A DNA stretch of 31,112 bases from Bacilli bacterium (GTDB lineage Bacteria > Bacillota_I > Bacilli_A > RF39 > UBA660), in assembly GCA_900758495.1 (NCBI GenBank), contig CAAERO010000026.1, positions 1 to 31,112 of the forward strand. Direction: 5' to 3'. How positions within the stretch are numbered: position 1 is the first letter of the stretch; every line of letters starts with the position of its first letter. The notes beneath the pieces were generated by a model, which saw only the letters and a program-made list of their open reading frames with translations, made no database searches and had not been told where the DNA came from. Below, piece after piece: positions 30,084 through 31,112 of the stretch. Both the position numbers and the translations under genes were made by a program.

Positions 30084-31112
30084 TTAACTACAACTCGTTC
30101 CATCTATTCTACATTGAATATTAGCAACATTACCTGCCATATCATATAAACTACAATTTATGTGCGTTTTCTTATCAGTACAGAAATTTTCCTGTTGTTT
30201 TTTTACTGATTCGCTATTAGGTGTACGAACAGGATGCATTACGTTAGATGCAGTATCAGTTATACAATCTGTTTTATAAAATTCTGAAGTATCATCAAAA
30301 TTTGTCAAATGATAGCGATAACCAAATGTGTAAGTTGTGTTTTCAGGACAATAAGATCCTCTGTACTTAACAAATCTTTCTACTTGAGCATAAGGTGGCG
30401 TACTATCATATTTTACTTTTATGCTACAAGTACTTTTTCCTTTTGGATTTTTTACATAACCTGTAATCGTATGTTTACCATCACTACTTATTTTGGTAGT
30501 TTTCTCACCACTTTGACCATTTATTCCATAGTCTGTAATACTTTCACCATTTGTCTTTAATGTAGCTTTAACGGTTCCGCCTTTATACCAACCATTATTA
30601 CCTTTTGTTCCACCAGAAAGGGTAATTGAACAAGTTGCTTTAGCTGTTGCTGTACAACCACTAGTCGAAGAACAAGAACTTCCACCACTTGATTTGTCTT
30701 TAGATGAACATCTTTGTCCAGTTGATGAGTCATAAGCAAATTGATTATAAGTACCTTTTCCACAAGAATTACTACAGGTTGTTCCATCACGATAGTTAAC
30801 ATTTGTACAAGATGTAGTTGGTGTACTACAACCACTAGTTGAAGAACAATAACTTCCACCACTTGATTTATCTTTAGAATAACATCTTTGATCTGTGTAA
30901 TAATCATAAGCTAGTTGATTATAAGTACCACTTCCACAAGAACTACTACAACTTGAGCCATCACGATAATAGACTGAATCACAAGTTGTACTACAACTAC
31001 TTGTTGAGTAGCAAGAACTTCCACCACTTGATCTATCTTTAGAATAACATCTTTGATCTGTGTAATAATCATAAGCTAGTTGATTATAAGTACCACTTCC
31101 ACAAGAACTACT
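30084..31112 (-). CDS. C-terminal part of a large cysteine-rich repeat surface protein (5' end outside the window)
   Basis: The frame is open from the window edge to tandem stops (TAA TAG at 30,084), giving 342 visible residues. From the edge to about 30,660 are Cys/Ser/Gly/Tyr-rich repeats: CGSGTYNQLAYDYYTDQRC, YSKDRSSGGSSC, YRDGSSCSSS and close copies. After them comes an Ig-like domain (CSITLSGGTKGNNGWYKGG, then KISSDGKHTITGYVKNPKGK) and a tail with further cysteines (NCSLYDMAGNVANIQCRIDG, ending TSCS). The domain resembles bacterial adhesin Ig-like modules. No sortase motif or membrane helix is present at this end. The N-terminus, and so the export signal, is not seen. Function is probably surface structure or adhesion. 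Confidence 0.75.
   Translation of the reverse strand, partial: SSSCGSGTYNQLAYDYYTDQRCYSKDRSSGGSSCYSTSSCSTTCDSVYYRDGSSCSSSCGSGTYNQLAYDYYTDQRCYSKDKSSGGSYCSSTSGCSTPTTSCTNVNYRDGTTCSNSCGKGTYNQFAYDSSTGQRCSSKDKSSGGSSCSSTSGCTATAKATCSITLSGGTKGNNGWYKGGTVKATLKTNGESITDYGINGQSGEKTTKISSDGKHTITGYVKNPKGKSTCSIKVKYDSTPPYAQVERFVKYRGSYCPENTTYTFGYRYHLTNFDDTSEFYKTDCITDTASNVMHPVRTPNSESVKKQQENFCTDKKTHINCSLYDMAGNVANIQCRIDGTSCS
30660..31112 (-). repeat. In-frame coding repeats of 174 and 165 bp
   Basis: The unit containing CTTCCACCACTTGAT (plus strand) begins at 30,679, 30,853 and 31,018, giving periods of 174 bp (58 codons) and 165 bp (55 codons). The two units nearest the window edge are nearly identical; the one nearest the C-terminus has diverged. 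The array continues past the window. Confidence 0.85.

Noticed and set aside
30660..31112. Regular repeats considered as a CRISPR array
   Set aside because: Units are 165-174 bp, in frame within one open reading frame, and lack the short repeat/unique spacer pattern.
1..31112. Mycoplasma genetic code (UGA as tryptophan)
   Set aside because: Tryptophans in the conserved genes checked are TGG, the genes are full length under the standard code, and wall and coat genes argue against a mollicute.

Overview
The window looks like part of a chromosome of a low-GC, Gram-positive-type bacterium (Bacillota, Bacilli side), probably an uncultured gut lineage related to RF39 or the Erysipelotrichales. This placement is inferred from gene content. 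The DNA is strongly AT-rich. Tryptophan is encoded by TGG in the conserved genes, so there is no sign of the mycoplasma code. Peptidoglycan genes (murG, murB, divIB, an M23 peptidase) show a cell wall. A cotJ-type spore-coat pair suggests a sporulating ancestry. Sigma-A promoters are unusually easy to read: several are exact TTGACA-17-TATAAT. Intrinsic terminators often contain the stop codon of the gene they end.

Region 1 (1-3,300) is accessory. A minus-strand operon (2,622 to 299) encodes a small helical protein, a 403-aa protein with a helical N-terminus and a lethal-factor-like HELGH metallopeptidase C-terminus, a membrane-anchored 191-aa protein and a DUF1292-like protein. The layout resembles an LXG/type VII-style effector module. 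A possible 34-aa gene follows it, and a probable transposase remnant precedes it.

Region 2 (3,300-4,865) is a 521-aa exported protein with a SipW/TasA-like signal. Its C-terminal segment carries 27 C/T-ending codons out of 29, in a gene that otherwise prefers A-ending codons. This is the footprint expected for the variable region of a diversity-generating retroelement. No reverse transcriptase or template copy was seen in the window.

Region 3 (4,910-9,747) holds miaA, mutL, a lone type IV prepilin-like gene and uvrC. Region 4 (9,844-11,145) is a self-contained plus-strand AAA/DUF4143 ATPase with its own promoter, operator-like repeats and terminator. Region 5 (11,208-15,311) is divIB, murB, murG and a phosphohexomutase. 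Region 6 (15,462-19,067) is a surface-polysaccharide cluster: a GT4 enzyme, an Alg14/Alg13-type split glycosyltransferase whose catalytic half carries a GtrA-like membrane tail, a NodB-fold protein without catalytic residues, and upstream a small zinc-ribbon gene.

Region 7 (19,247-21,071) is plus-strand: an M23 peptidase, a CotJA/CotJB-like fusion and CotJC. Region 8 (21,075-29,662) is minus-strand housekeeping: a CBS-containing family II pyrophosphatase, galE, efp, rpmG, tig, queA, ruvB, ruvA and yebC. Region 9 (29,667-31,112) holds a small anchored protein and the C-terminus of a large cysteine-rich repeat surface protein that runs off the window.
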